A program made the position numbers and the translations under genes. From an uncultured Oscillospiraceae bacterium (GTDB lineage: Bacteria; Bacillota; Clostridia; Oscillospirales; Oscillospiraceae), in contig CANRFT010000002.1 in NCBI GenBank assembly GCA_947629955.1, positions 33,992 to 97,991 of the forward strand: a stretch of 64,000 bases of DNA, read 5' to 3'. The notes beneath the pieces are model-generated. The model did not search any database and had not been told where the DNA came from. It saw nothing but the letters and a program-made list of their open reading frames with translations. Shown here in pieces: positions 41,236 to 50,427 of this stretch. Each line of letters starts with the position of its first letter. Position 1 is the stretch's first letter.

Positions 41236-43191
41236 ATGAAGCTGCGGGAAAATTTCGCCGTAAAGGCAGTTGCCTTCGTGCTGGCGGTGGCGGCCTTCGC
41301 CGGGGCGGCCATGCTGGGCTGGCTTTTGTTCCTCAACGGGGGCCTTCTGTGGAGCTACGACGGGGACGTCAGCGACTACTACGGCATCCAGGAGCGGATG
41401 TGTCGGGACGAGAGCAGCGTGGCCGCGATGCTGTACCTTCTGGGCGCGCAGCAGAGCGGGGAGACCCTGTCCGCCGCCGACGCCGCGTCGCTGGAGGCCC
41501 TGCAGGTGCGGTTCGACCCGGCCAATTCCAACCTCCGCTGGCGGCTGGTGGACCAGGACCGGGCGGTGCTGGCCCAGGGCACCGGGGACAATCCGGCCCT
41601 GGCCGGGGCGCTCCGGTTCGACTTTTACGACACCCATTGGCTGAACAACGGCCATTACTGCGGGCTGTACCTGTGGGTGGACGAGGACCTTCCGGCGGCG
41701 GACGCCTACTTTTCCCTGACCTATGAGGCCATCCGGCTCCAGAGTACCTGGGAAGCGGTGGCGGCCTCTGCCGCCGTACTGCTGGTGGGCTCGCTTCTGC
41801 TGGCGGTGTTCCTGTGCGCCGGCATGGGCCACAAGGCGGGAGTGACCGGCATCCACCTCCACGGGTTCCACCGGCTGCCGGGGGACGTGGTGTTTCTCGT
41901 CCTGGGCCTGGGGCTGCTCCTGTGCGGCGCGTCGGGCGTCAGCTTCCTGTTCCACCTCTGGACGGCGAGCGCGCCCATGGATCTGATGCTGTTATATGCG
42001 GGGGCCCTGGCGGCAGCGGCGGGGGCGCTGGGGCTGACCGCCCTCACCACCTTCGCCGCCCGGTGTAAAGCCCGCACCCTGTTCAGGGACACCCTCGTCT
42101 GGAAGCTGTGCGCCCTGCTGTGGAGAGGGGTCAAGGCCCTGGGCCGGATCCTCCGGGCCGCCCTGTCCGCCGTGCCCCTGGCCTGGAAGACCCTGCTGGT
42201 CTGCGGCGCCTACGGGGTGTTCACCCTGTGGATCTTCACCAACCAATGGCGCTATTACAGCGGAGGCTACCTCCTCCTGTGGATGGCGGTGAGCGCCGCC
42301 GGGGCGCTGTATCTCATCGCCTGGACGGCCCAGTGGAAGCGCATCCGCCGGGGCGCCCACGAGATCATCGGCGGCAACCCCTACTACCAGATCGACGACC
42401 GGTGGATGCTGCCCGACCTCCGGGAGCGCGCCGAGGAGCTCAACAACCTGGGCCACGCCATCTCCGCCGCCGCCGAACGGCAGGTGAACAGCGAGCGGTT
42501 CAAGGCGGAGCTCATCACCAACGTGTCCCACGATCTGAAAACCCCCCTGACCTCCATCATCAACTACGTGGACCTGCTGAAAAAGCGGCCCATCGACGAC
42601 CCAGAGGCCAAAGAGTATATCGACGTGCTGGACCGCAAGAGCCAGCGGCTCAAAAAGCTCACCGAGGACCTGGTGGAGGCCTCCAAGGCGTCCACCGGCA
42701 ACCTGGCGGTGACCCTGGCCCCCCTGGACTTCGGCCAGCTCATCGACCAGGCCCTGGCCGAGTGCGGCGAGCGGCTGGAGGGTTCCGGCCTCACCGTCGT
42801 CCGCTCCGTCCCCGAGACACCCGTGTGGGTCATGGCCGACGGCCGCCACCTCTGGCGGGTGCTGGACAACCTGCTCACCAACTGCGCCAAGTACGCCCTG
42901 GAGGGCACCCGGGTCTACCTGGACCTCCGCGTCGGGAACGGCTGGGCCGAGCTGTGGGTGAAAAACATCTCCCGGGACCCCCTGGACGTGTCCCCGGAGC
43001 GGCTCATGGAGCGGTTCGTCCGGGGGGACGAGTCCCGCACCAACCAGGGCAGCGGCCTGGGGCTGTCCATCGCCCAGTCCCTCACCGAATTGCAGAAGGG
43101 CCACTTCTCCATCGACATCGACGGCGACCTGTTCAAGGCCGTGGTGGCCCTCCCCCTGGCCGAGCCCCCCTCCGCCCTCCGCACCGCATGA
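41236..43191 (+). CDS. Membrane sensor histidine kinase
   Basis: A 651-residue kinase. Sensor part: a first membrane helix (about 9-35), an external domain (about 36-165) and then a cluster of membrane helices (about 170-375), more than the two of a plain sensor. A HAMP-like linker leads to HisKA with the phosphorylated His in NVSHDLKTPLTSIINY. The ATPase domain has an N box LDNLLTNCAKYALEG and G box QGSGLGLSIAQSL. The input signal is unknown. Partner of the OmpR-type regulator just upstream. Confidence 0.92.
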   Translation: MKLRENFAVKAVAFVLAVAAFAGAAMLGWLLFLNGGLLWSYDGDVSDYYGIQERMCRDESSVAAMLYLLGAQQSGETLSAADAASLEALQVRFDPANSNLRWRLVDQDRAVLAQGTGDNPALAGALRFDFYDTHWLNNGHYCGLYLWVDEDLPAADAYFSLTYEAIRLQSTWEAVAASAAVLLVGSLLLAVFLCAGMGHKAGVTGIHLHGFHRLPGDVVFLVLGLGLLLCGASGVSFLFHLWTASAPMDLMLLYAGALAAAAGALGLTALTTFAARCKARTLFRDTLVWKLCALLWRGVKALGRILRAALSAVPLAWKTLLVCGAYGVFTLWIFTNQWRYYSGGYLLLWMAVSAAGALYLIAWTAQWKRIRRGAHEIIGGNPYYQIDDRWMLPDLRERAEELNNLGHAISAAAERQVNSERFKAELITNVSHDLKTPLTSIINYVDLLKKRPIDDPEAKEYIDVLDRKSQRLKKLTEDLVEASKASTGNLAVTLAPLDFGQLIDQALAECGERLEGSGLTVVRSVPETPVWVMADGRHLWRVLDNLLTNCAKYALEGTRVYLDLRVGNGWAELWVKNISRDPLDVSPERLMERFVRGDESRTNQGSGLGLSIAQSLTELQKGHFSIDIDGDLFKAVVALPLAEPPSALRTA

Positions 43192-43225
43192 CCGCCCCCA
43201 CAAAAATGTTTTTGCCAAACGTAAA

Positions 43226-43262
43226 AGCTCCCCCGGCCACACCGGGGGAGCTCGTCGTTTTT
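43226..43262 (+). terminator. Terminator of the two-component operon
   Basis: AGCTCCCCCGG / CCGGGGGAGCT stem with a 5-base loop, followed by CGTCGTTTTT. Confidence 0.75.
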
Positions 43263-43294
43263 GCGGGGATATGGGTGTCGAAGCAACGAAAATT

Positions 43295-43320
43295 TTTTAT
43301 AAAAGCGTACTTTTATAAAA
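43295..43320. promoter_or_regulatory. 26-base palindrome upstream of the large SLH gene
   Basis: TTTTATAAAAG-CGTA-CTTTTATAAAA is a perfect inverted repeat with 11-base arms, centred 63 bases ahead of the -10 box. Its CTTTTATAAAA arm resembles the flanks of the GTGTAC motifs downstream. Candidate activator or repressor site. Confidence 0.55.
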
Positions 43321-43355
43321 CAAATTGCCGAGATGCGTATGACCTTAGAAAATGC

Positions 43356-43384
43356 TTGATTTAAGCCTATTTAGATGGTATACT
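43356..43384 (+). promoter_or_regulatory. Promoter of the large SLH gene
   Basis: TTGATT (43356-43361), 17-base spacer, TATACT (43379-43384): the same hexamers and spacing as at 6900-6928. The leader is about 280 bases long. Confidence 0.65.
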
Positions 43385-43408
43385 GACCATATTGAGTTGA
43401 CGGGAAGC

Positions 43409-43661
43409 GATTTGAAATAGTACACTTTTCTAAAAAAACAGAGGGAGGACGGAGGTGGATCGCTCGGCCCCCTGGGTTGTCGATTTTCAAAATCTTTTGC
43501 GTGTTGAAAATTGGAGAATGATTTGAAAATGTGTACTTTTACAAAGTTAACTGTCGACTTTGTATAGGTTGAGTTTTACAGAGAAATATCGGTAAATCAA
43601 CCACTTTTAAAGGCGATTTTTTTGCCGAATTGTGAGTTTGAAAAGGTACACATTTTTGAAT
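43409..43661 (+). promoter_or_regulatory. Three GTGTAC-type motifs in the SLH gene leader
   Basis: Copies at about 43409-43430 (GATTTGAAATAGTACACTTT), 43520-43544 (GATTTGAAAATGTGTACTTT, then TACAA) and 43636-43659 (GTTTGAAAAGGTACACATTT, then TTGA). They share TTTGAAAA-N-GTGTAC or GTACAC-TTTT, approximately palindromic, and match the site at 6949-6967. No gene lies in this 480-base gap. Confidence 0.55.
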
Positions 43662-43674
43662 GGGAGGTTTTCAA

Positions 43675-46600
43675 ATGAAGAAGCGATTAAATAAGGCTTT
43701 GGCCGCGCTGTTGGCGCTGGTCATGGTCGTGGCGCTGGTGCCGACGGTGGCGTTGGCGGACGCGTTGTCAGAAGCCACTATTACCAATATTAGTGTTACC
43801 GCTGCGGGAAAGGTAACAGTCAGTGGCTATGAAAAAAAGGGAACACTAAAATACGCCATTGTTGACGAAGATAAGTCTGCGACTTGTCAAAGTTGGGATA
43901 GTACATCGACAGAACCCGAGTCGGTGAAAGAATCTGTTGGCGTATCTACTTGGGAAAATTTCGATGATACGGAGGGCATTACTGTAAAGTATGCTGATGC
44001 TAAAGATGGCAAGTATATCTTAATCATTGACGATCAGGAGTCAAAGGTTGTTGGTTGGGGCACTAAGAAACTGGAAGAGATCAAAAACGACTCGGCCGCT
44101 CTGACTAAGGTAGAAGTTTCCGACCCGAAGGGTGAAAATTCGACTCCTGGTGATGCAGGAACAGAAGCCAATAGTCCCAAAGAAGTAACCGTTAATGTTG
44201 CATTTGTAGCGGATAAGACCGGCAAGACGGTTACTTTGACCACAAATGCCGCTTCCGCGGTCAAGTATATCGAAAAAGAAAATGATACTGAAAAACCGCA
44301 GGACAACGAGTATGACAGCGCTAGCGATGGCTCGACAACTATGACTGTTGACCTGAGCAAGGTCTATTTTGTACGTGTTACCGCTGAGAACGGCGAAACA
44401 AAGGGCTACTACTGCATCAAGTTTACTGTTGCTGCGGGCGATAATAACGCTTCTCTGACACAAGTAACTGTGGATTCGGCTACCGTTAGCATTGACGCAC
44501 TTCAAAACAACCAAACTGCGGTTACAAGTGCCGAAGAATTGACCCATTCAATCGGCTATAGCTCCGCTCCGCAGAGTCCCAAAGTCAAACTTGAGTTTTC
44601 CAGTCTTGCTACCGCAAAATATGTGGTAAAGGGTTCAGGAGAATCCGTTTCCGAAGCCAACGAAATCAATCAAGACTATTCTTCCGTACAGGGAGAAGGT
44701 ATTAGTGTTGACGGTATTACTTCGGATACATCTAAGGTTGTCTACATTGAGCTAACCGCACAGGATACGACAACCAAGCACTATTACAAACTGACTATTA
44801 ACATGGCTGAGCAGGCGCAAACTGTAGCGCCTACAATCAACACTTCGACCGTAACAGCTGAGACTGAGACAACGGCCAAATTTACAGTTGATAATCCGAG
44901 CTACACAGGAACACCGTCAGTTAAAGTCTATGATTCAAATGGCGATGATAACCTCGATGGTGCAGTGACTGGTGTATATAACGCAGGCACCATAACATTA
45001 ACAAAAGCCAGCAAGTTTACTGACGATTCAGTTAGCTATCAGATTACCTTAACTGAAGACAATAAAAAAGAAAGCACAAAAGTAACTGTTACTGTTAAGG
45101 CGTATGTGGCTCCTGTGGTGGAGGACCCCAAGATCACCAATGTGCAGGAAACTCCTCTTACTGTGGGCACAGATGTCAGTACTTTGACTGTCACCACTGA
45201 CAAGAACTTTAAGAGCGGGCTAAGCGAATCGGATGTTGGTAAGTTTACATTCAGTGACAGCGGCTTGACAGTGACCAACGTGAGCGGCGGTAGTACAACA
45301 GCAACGCTCACCATGAGCGGCGCTCCGACCAAAAATGGGACTGTCACTCTTACGGTTGCCAAGGACGCTTTTGAGCCTGCGGCCAAAAATGATGTTACTT
45401 ACAGCATCACCGTGGAACAGGGCAAAGTGACTGCGGCAAATTTGAAGTCGCCCGAAAGCGGAACGATTACTGTTGCAGAGGATGAGCATCTGTTCACTGC
45501 GGACGATGTGATTTCCAAGAAATTGAACAGCCTTGAAATCGAGCTGACCTGTGGGGAGAAAAAAGTGACCCCCGCCAGCGTCTCCTGGCAATGCAAAGAT
45601 ACCTATGACCCTGCTAAGACCAGCACAGAGCAGACTTTCACCGGCACCCCCACCCCGCCGGCAGAATACAAGTGGGATAGTGTGGCGCAGACTGTCGAAG
45701 TCAAAGTGACCTTGAGTGTGGAGCAGACCCAGGAGGTTACCCCCCCCCCCAGCACCCCCACCACCCCCAGCACCACGGTTGACCAGCCCGCCACGGACGC
45801 GGACAGCGGCACGACGACGGTGGACGTGAACACCAACTCCACCACCAGCGGCACCACGGCCAACGCCACGGTGCCCAGCTCCAGCATGAACAGCGCGGTG
45901 AACAGCGCGGTGAGCGCCGCTGAGAGCGCCGGCACGACTCCCGTGGTGGAGGTGGAGGTGAAGACCTCCAGCCGGGCGGACGGCATCAAGGTGACGCTGC
46001 CCACCGGGGCGCTGGACAAGCTGGCCGCGGTGGAGGACGCGGAGCTGATCATCACCTCCGACGTGGCCGAGGTGGCGCTGGACAGCACCGCCATCGGCGC
46101 GGTAGCCGAGCAGGCGGGCGCCAACGCCGTGCTGACGGTGACCCCGTCCAAGACGCTGAACGCGGCCCAGACCGAGGCGGCGGACGGCGCGCCGGTGTAT
46201 GACCTGACGCTGACCAGCAACGGCAAGGAGATCACCGAGTTCGACGGCGGCGTGCTGACCATCACTGTGCCCTACGCGCTGCCCGAGGGCAACGACGCCT
46301 CCACCGTCCGGGTGAGCTATCTGGACGACGAGGGCAAGCTGACCCCCTGCGCCACCGTGTATGACGCGGCGGCCGGCAAGGTGGTGTTCGAGACCACCCA
46401 TCTGAGCAAGTACGTGATCACCAGCGAGGCGGTACACGTCTGCCCGGCAGACAAGTTCTCCGACGTGGACCAGACCGCCTGGTACCACGAGGCGGTGGAC
46501 TTCGTGGTGGAGAAGGGGATCATGATCGGCGTTTCCGGGGACAAGTTCGATCCCATGGGCGTGACCACCCGGGGCACCATCATGACCATTCTGGCCCGCA

Positions 46601-46959
46601 TGAAGGGCGTGGACACCGCGGACAGCGAGCCTTGGTATCAGGCCGGCGTGGACTGGGCCGTGGAGAACGGCGTGTCTGACGGCACCGCTCAGGAGCGGGA
46701 GATCACCCGCGTGGAGCTGGTGACGATGCTGTATCGGTATCTGGACGAGCCCGCGGCGGACGTCGCCGTGCTGGACGACTTCGAGGACGGGGACGCCGTG
46801 CCCGAGTGGGGTGCCGAGGCCATGGCCTGGGCCGTGGCGAACGACCTTGTGAAGGGCCGCGCCGCGGACGGCGAAGTCACGCTGTCTCCTCTGGGGACCG
46901 CGACCCGCGTGGAGGTTGCGGAGATCGTGATGACCTTCTCCGGACTCACCGGCAACTGA
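43675..46959 (+). CDS. Large SLH-anchored surface protein with Ig-like domains
   Basis: A 1094-residue exported protein: signal peptide (1-30, VALVPTVALADA), a long Thr/Ser/Val-rich region of beta-sandwich repeats (about 35-690), a Thr/Pro linker (PPPSTPTTPSTTVDQ, about 690-715), a conserved beta domain (about 715-920) and three C-terminal SLH repeats (about 925-1090: FSDVDQTAWYHEAVDFVVEK and so on). SLH repeats bind wall polymer, so this may be an S-layer-type or adhesin protein. ATG 43675 follows GGGAGG. Oddities: the first 2 kb are AT-richer, with different codon use from the GC-rich 3' end, and an 11-C tract lies at the join. Confidence 0.85.
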   Translation: MKKRLNKALAALLALVMVVALVPTVALADALSEATITNISVTAAGKVTVSGYEKKGTLKYAIVDEDKSATCQSWDSTSTEPESVKESVGVSTWENFDDTEGITVKYADAKDGKYILIIDDQESKVVGWGTKKLEEIKNDSAALTKVEVSDPKGENSTPGDAGTEANSPKEVTVNVAFVADKTGKTVTLTTNAASAVKYIEKENDTEKPQDNEYDSASDGSTTMTVDLSKVYFVRVTAENGETKGYYCIKFTVAAGDNNASLTQVTVDSATVSIDALQNNQTAVTSAEELTHSIGYSSAPQSPKVKLEFSSLATAKYVVKGSGESVSEANEINQDYSSVQGEGISVDGITSDTSKVVYIELTAQDTTTKHYYKLTINMAEQAQTVAPTINTSTVTAETETTAKFTVDNPSYTGTPSVKVYDSNGDDNLDGAVTGVYNAGTITLTKASKFTDDSVSYQITLTEDNKKESTKVTVTVKAYVAPVVEDPKITNVQETPLTVGTDVSTLTVTTDKNFKSGLSESDVGKFTFSDSGLTVTNVSGGSTTATLTMSGAPTKNGTVTLTVAKDAFEPAAKNDVTYSITVEQGKVTAANLKSPESGTITVAEDEHLFTADDVISKKLNSLEIELTCGEKKVTPASVSWQCKDTYDPAKTSTEQTFTGTPTPPAEYKWDSVAQTVEVKVTLSVEQTQEVTPPPSTPTTPSTTVDQPATDADSGTTTVDVNTNSTTSGTTANATVPSSSMNSAVNSAVSAAESAGTTPVVEVEVKTSSRADGIKVTLPTGALDKLAAVEDAELIITSDVAEVALDSTAIGAVAEQAGANAVLTVTPSKTLNAAQTEAADGAPVYDLTLTSNGKEITEFDGGVLTITVPYALPEGNDASTVRVSYLDDEGKLTPCATVYDAAAGKVVFETTHLSKYVITSEAVHVCPADKFSDVDQTAWYHEAVDFVVEKGIMIGVSGDKFDPMGVTTRGTIMTILARMKGVDTADSEPWYQAGVDWAVENGVSDGTAQEREITRVELVTMLYRYLDEPAADVAVLDDFEDGDAVPEWGAEAMAWAVANDLVKGRAADGEVTLSPLGTATRVEVAEIVMTFSGLTGN
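45740..45750 (+). repeat. Poly-C (11) tract inside the SLH gene
   Basis: Eleven consecutive C within the linker codons (T-P-P-P-S). Any gain or loss other than a multiple of three would shift frame before the SLH anchor. Confidence 0.9.
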
Positions 46960-46967
46960 ATCACCGA

Positions 46968-47002
46968 CAGAGGGCGGGGCTTCGGCCCCGCCCTCTCTTT
47001 TT
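46968..47002 (+). terminator. Terminator of the large SLH gene
   Basis: AGAGGGCGGGGC-TTCG-GCCCCGCCCTCT stem followed by CTTTTT. Confidence 0.85.
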
Positions 47003-47111
47003 GCCCTGGGGCGGTCTTAACGGAATCTTTATGCCGCCGGGCCATCGTTAACACACATTTAATGGAAATCCTGTCACAATGGCAGTATCAAACTGGGGGA
47101 GGAGCTGCCAT

Positions 47112-48437
47112 ATGAGTATGCTGGAAAAGCGGCTGAGCACCTCCCAGCTCATCATCTTAGGGTTCGCGGCGCTGATCCTGGTGGGCGCGCTGCTGCTCAT
47201 GCTGCCCTTCGCCTCGGCCGGCGGGAAGGCTGCCTCCCCGCTGGAGGCGCTGTTCACCTCCACCTCCGCCGTGTGCGTCACCGGCCTGGTGGTCCGGGAC
47301 ACGGCCCAGTCCTGGACCACCTTCGGCCAGGCGGTGATCCTCTGCCTGATCCAGATCGGCGGCATGGGGGTGGTGACGGTGGCGATGGCGGTGTTCACCG
47401 CCGCGGGCAGCCGGGTGAGCCTGAAGCAGCGCTCCACCATGCAGGAGGCCCTCTCCGCCCCGCAGCTGGGGGGCATCGTCAAGTTGGGGAAGTTCGTCAT
47501 CAAAATGACCGTCCTGTTCGAGCTGCTGGGGGCCCTGGCGCTGGCCCCGGTGTTTTGCGGGAGGTTCGGGCTGGGGAGGGGGCTGTGGTACGCCCTGTTC
47601 CACTCGGTGTCCGCCTTCTGCAACGCCGGCTTCGACCTGATGGGCGCCGAGGCACCTTACTCCTCCCTGACGGACTTCACCGCCCAGCCTGTGGTGAACC
47701 TGACGGTGATGGCCCTCATCATCGTGGGCGGCATCGGCTTCCTGGTGTGGGGGGATGTGCGGGACAACGGCCTCAAGGTGAAAAAGTACCGGATGCAGAC
47801 CAAGGTGGTGCTGGTCACCAGCGCCCTGCTGATCGTTTTGCCGGCGGTGTATTTCTTTTTCGGGGAGTTCGCCGCCCTCCCCCTGCCGGAGCGGCTGTGG
47901 GCCTCCCTGTTCCAGTCGGTCACCGCCCGGACGGCGGGGTTCAACACCGCCGACCTCACCGCCATGAGCGGCTCGGGCCAGGGGGTGCTCATCCTGCTGA
48001 TGCTGGTGGGGGGCTCCCCCGGCTCCACCGCCGGCGGCATGAAGACCACCACTCTGGCGGTGCTGCTGGCCACCGCCCTGGCCGTGTTCCGCCGCCGGGA
48101 GAGCACCCAGTTCTTCGGCCGCCGCCTGACCGACGGGGCCGTCCGGCAGGCCGTGGCCGTGCTGATCATGTACCTGACCCTGTTTCTGGCGGGGGGCTGC
48201 GTCATCAGCCGGGTGGAGGGCCTGCCCCTGTCCGTGTGCCTCTTTGAGACCGCCTCGGCGGTGGGCACCGTGGGGCTGACGCTGGGCATCACCCCCGCGC
48301 TGGGCGTCCTGTCCAGGGTCATTCTGATCCTGCTGATGTATTTCGGCCGGGTGGGCGGGCTCACCCTGGTCTTTGCCGCCCTGTCCGGCAGGCGGAGTTC
48401 CGCCCGTCTGCCCCAGGAGTGGATCACCGTAGGCTGA
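47112..48437 (+). CDS. ktrB: Potassium channel-like transporter subunit KtrB
   Basis: A 441-residue TrkH/KtrB-family membrane protein with four M1-P-M2 units. The selectivity loops are visible as SAVCVTGLVV, SVSAFCNAGFDLMG, TARTAGFNTADL and TASAVGTVGLTLG, each with the conserved Gly. Between them lies the glycine-rich gating loop PGSTAGGMKTTT. Imports K+, coupled to Na+ in many relatives. ATG 47112 sits behind GGGGGAGGAG. First gene of a potassium module. Confidence 0.95.
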   Translation: MSMLEKRLSTSQLIILGFAALILVGALLLMLPFASAGGKAASPLEALFTSTSAVCVTGLVVRDTAQSWTTFGQAVILCLIQIGGMGVVTVAMAVFTAAGSRVSLKQRSTMQEALSAPQLGGIVKLGKFVIKMTVLFELLGALALAPVFCGRFGLGRGLWYALFHSVSAFCNAGFDLMGAEAPYSSLTDFTAQPVVNLTVMALIIVGGIGFLVWGDVRDNGLKVKKYRMQTKVVLVTSALLIVLPAVYFFFGEFAALPLPERLWASLFQSVTARTAGFNTADLTAMSGSGQGVLILLMLVGGSPGSTAGGMKTTTLAVLLATALAVFRRRESTQFFGRRLTDGAVRQAVAVLIMYLTLFLAGGCVISRVEGLPLSVCLFETASAVGTVGLTLGITPALGVLSRVILILLMYFGRVGGLTLVFAALSGRRSSARLPQEWITVG

Positions 48438-48459
48438 TTTCGGAGAACAGGAGGCTGCC

Positions 48460-49107
48460 ATGAAAAGTATCCTTTTGATCGGGTTGGGCCGGTTCGGCAG
48501 CAACATCGCCGCCAAGCTGAACGAGCTGGGCCACGAGGTGATGGCGGTGGACAGCTGTGAGGACCGGGTGAACGCCGTGCTCCCCTTCGTCACCGCTGCC
48601 CAGATCGGCGACAGCACCAGCGAGGAATTTCTCTCCTCCCTGGGGGTGCCCAGCTTCGACGCCTGCATCGTGGCCATCGGGGACGACTTTCAGAACTCCC
48701 TGGAGACCGCCTGGCTGCTGAAGGACCTGGGGGCGAAAAAGGTCATCGCGCGGGCCTCCCGTGGGATGCAGGAGAAGTTTCTGCTCCGCAACGGTGCCGA
48801 CGAGGTGGTCTACCCGGAGAAGCAGCTGGCTGCCTGGACCGCCATCCGCTGCACCTCGGAGCACATCCTGGACTACACCGAGTTGGAGGACGGCTACGCT
48901 ATCTATGAGCTGTCCGTGCCGGAGGCCTGGCGGGGCAAGACTATCCTCCAGCTGGACGTGCGGCGGAAATATGACATCAACATCCTGGCCGTCCGGGAGA
49001 ACGGCCGACTGAACATGAACGTGGGCCCGGACACCCTGCTGGACACCGAGCGGTCTATCCTGGTGCTGGGCCATGAGAAGGCCGTCCAGAAGTGCTTTCG
49101 GCTCTGA
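48460..49107 (+). CDS. ktrA: Potassium uptake regulatory subunit KtrA
   Basis: A 215-residue RCK protein: N-terminal Rossmann domain with SILLIGLGRFGSNIAAKLNE (GxGxxG) and acidic residue for NAD(H)/ATP-ribose binding, then a C-terminal RCK_C domain (about 135-215, YAIYELSVPEAWRGKTILQL). It forms an octameric ring that gates KtrB in response to ATP/ADP, and c-di-AMP in Firmicutes. 22 bases downstream of ktrB. Confidence 0.95.
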   Translation: MKSILLIGLGRFGSNIAAKLNELGHEVMAVDSCEDRVNAVLPFVTAAQIGDSTSEEFLSSLGVPSFDACIVAIGDDFQNSLETAWLLKDLGAKKVIARASRGMQEKFLLRNGADEVVYPEKQLAAWTAIRCTSEHILDYTELEDGYAIYELSVPEAWRGKTILQLDVRRKYDINILAVRENGRLNMNVGPDTLLDTERSILVLGHEKAVQKCFRL

Positions 49108-49137
49108 CGGCCCCGCGCCGGAGAGGAGGCGGACCCC

Positions 49138-49260
49138 ATGACCGATCTTCTGCTCATTGTACTCACGCTGTCCGCGCTGGCCCTGATCTATCGCCTGGTC
49201 CTTGCCGTCTCCGGCCGGTTCCGGGAATTTTTCCGGGAGAGCCAGCGGAAATTCCGCTGA
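49138..49260 (+). CDS. 40-residue single-pass membrane peptide (KdpF-like position)
   Basis: A 40-codon gene with ATG at 49138 behind GAGAGGAGG and TGA at 49258-49260. The protein begins MTDLLLIVLTLSALALIYRL, one hydrophobic helix, then a basic tail rich in Arg/Phe/Glu. In Kdp systems a peptide of similar size, KdpF, stabilises the complex; here it follows ktrA and precedes a KdpD-like kinase, so it may play a comparable part for KtrAB or link transporter and sensor. Homology to KdpF is not demonstrable by eye. Confidence 0.6.
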   Translation: MTDLLLIVLTLSALALIYRLVLAVSGRFREFFRESQRKFR

Positions 49261-49320
49261 GCCGTCTGGATTTTTGATCGGGACCGTGCTATCATTCCCA
49301 CAGAGGGGAGGGAGCGCGCC

Positions 49321-50427
49321 GTGGAGGAAAACCGCGCCCGTATTCGGAGCATCCTGGCGGACGCCGCCAAAAGTGTGGGCATCCTGGCGGCGGCTACCGG
49401 GCTCAGCCTGCTGTTCGACCGGCTGGGCTTCACCCACGCCAATATCATCATGGTGTATATCCTGGGCGTGGTGCTCATCTCCGTGGCGGCCTCCCACCGG
49501 GTGTGCAGCCTGATCGCCGCCGCGGCCAGCGTGGTCATCTTCAACTTTCTGTTCACCGAGCCCCGGTTCACCCTCACCGCCTATGAGACGGGCTATCCCG
49601 TGACCTTTGTGGTCATGTTCCTCACCGCCTACATCACCGGCACCCTGGCCCTGCGGTACAAGGAACAGGCCGCCCGTGCCGAGCAGAGCGCCAGGGAGAA
49701 GGAGGAGGCCGCCGTGCTGGCCAGGAGCGAACAGCTCCGGGCGGACCTGCTGCGCACCATCTCCCACGACCTGCGCACCCCCCTCACCACCATCTCCGGC
49801 AACGCCAGCAGCCTTTTGAGCAACGGGGATATGTTCGACGAGGAGACCCGCCGGCAGCTCTATTCCGACATCTACGACGACTCCCTCTGGCTGGTGAGCC
49901 TGGTGGAGAATCTGCTGTCCGCCACCCGCATCGAGGAGGGCCGCATGGCCCTGCGCCCTTCCGCTGAGCTGCTCGGCGACATCGTGGAGGAGGCCGTCCG
50001 CCACGGCGAGCGGGCCGCCGCCGCCCATACCCTCCGCATGGACTGCGGGGACGAGCTGCTGCTGGTGAAGGCGGACGCCCGGCTCATCGTGCAGGTCATC
50101 GTCAACCTCATCGACAACGCCGCCAAGTACACCCCCGCCGAGTCCACCATCACCGTGACCGCGGCGCGGCGGGGGGATATGGCGGAGGTGTCTGTGGCCG
50201 ACGACGGCCCCGGTATCCCCGAGGGAGAGAAGGCCCTGATCTTCGACAAGTTCTATCACGGCTCCAATCCCGTCCGGGACGATCGCCGGAGCCTGGGGCT
50301 GGGCCTCTATCTGTGCAAGGCCATCGTGGAGGCCCACGGCGGCTCCATCCGCCTGGAGGACAACCGCCCCCACGGCGCGGTGTTCCGCTTTACCCTTCCG
50401 CTGGAGGAGGTCACGCTCCATGAATAA
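49321..50427 (+). CDS. Short KdpD-like sensor histidine kinase
   Basis: A 368-residue kinase containing only the C-terminal half of KdpD: a DUF4118 membrane domain of four helices (about 15-105, SVGILAAATGLSLLFDRLGF and VIFNFLFTEPRFTL), HisKA with LRTISHDLRTPLTTISGNAS, and an ATPase domain (VNLIDNAAKYTPAES, SLGLGLYLCKAIVEAHGG). The N-terminal KdpD and universal-stress domains are absent. The GTG at 49321 follows GGGAGGG. It overlaps the KdpE-like gene by eight bases. It likely senses K+ or turgor and controls the ktr genes. Confidence 0.9.
   Translation: MEENRARIRSILADAAKSVGILAAATGLSLLFDRLGFTHANIIMVYILGVVLISVAASHRVCSLIAAAASVVIFNFLFTEPRFTLTAYETGYPVTFVVMFLTAYITGTLALRYKEQAARAEQSAREKEEAAVLARSEQLRADLLRTISHDLRTPLTTISGNASSLLSNGDMFDEETRRQLYSDIYDDSLWLVSLVENLLSATRIEEGRMALRPSAELLGDIVEEAVRHGERAAAAHTLRMDCGDELLLVKADARLIVQVIVNLIDNAAKYTPAESTITVTAARRGDMAEVSVADDGPGIPEGEKALIFDKFYHGSNPVRDDRRSLGLGLYLCKAIVEAHGGSIRLEDNRPHGAVFRFTLPLEEVTLHE

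Noticed and set aside
43192..43674. Extra small gene in the long leader of the SLH protein
   Set aside because: The frames are short, AT-rich and without ribosome binding sites; the region is better explained by a promoter and repeated motifs.
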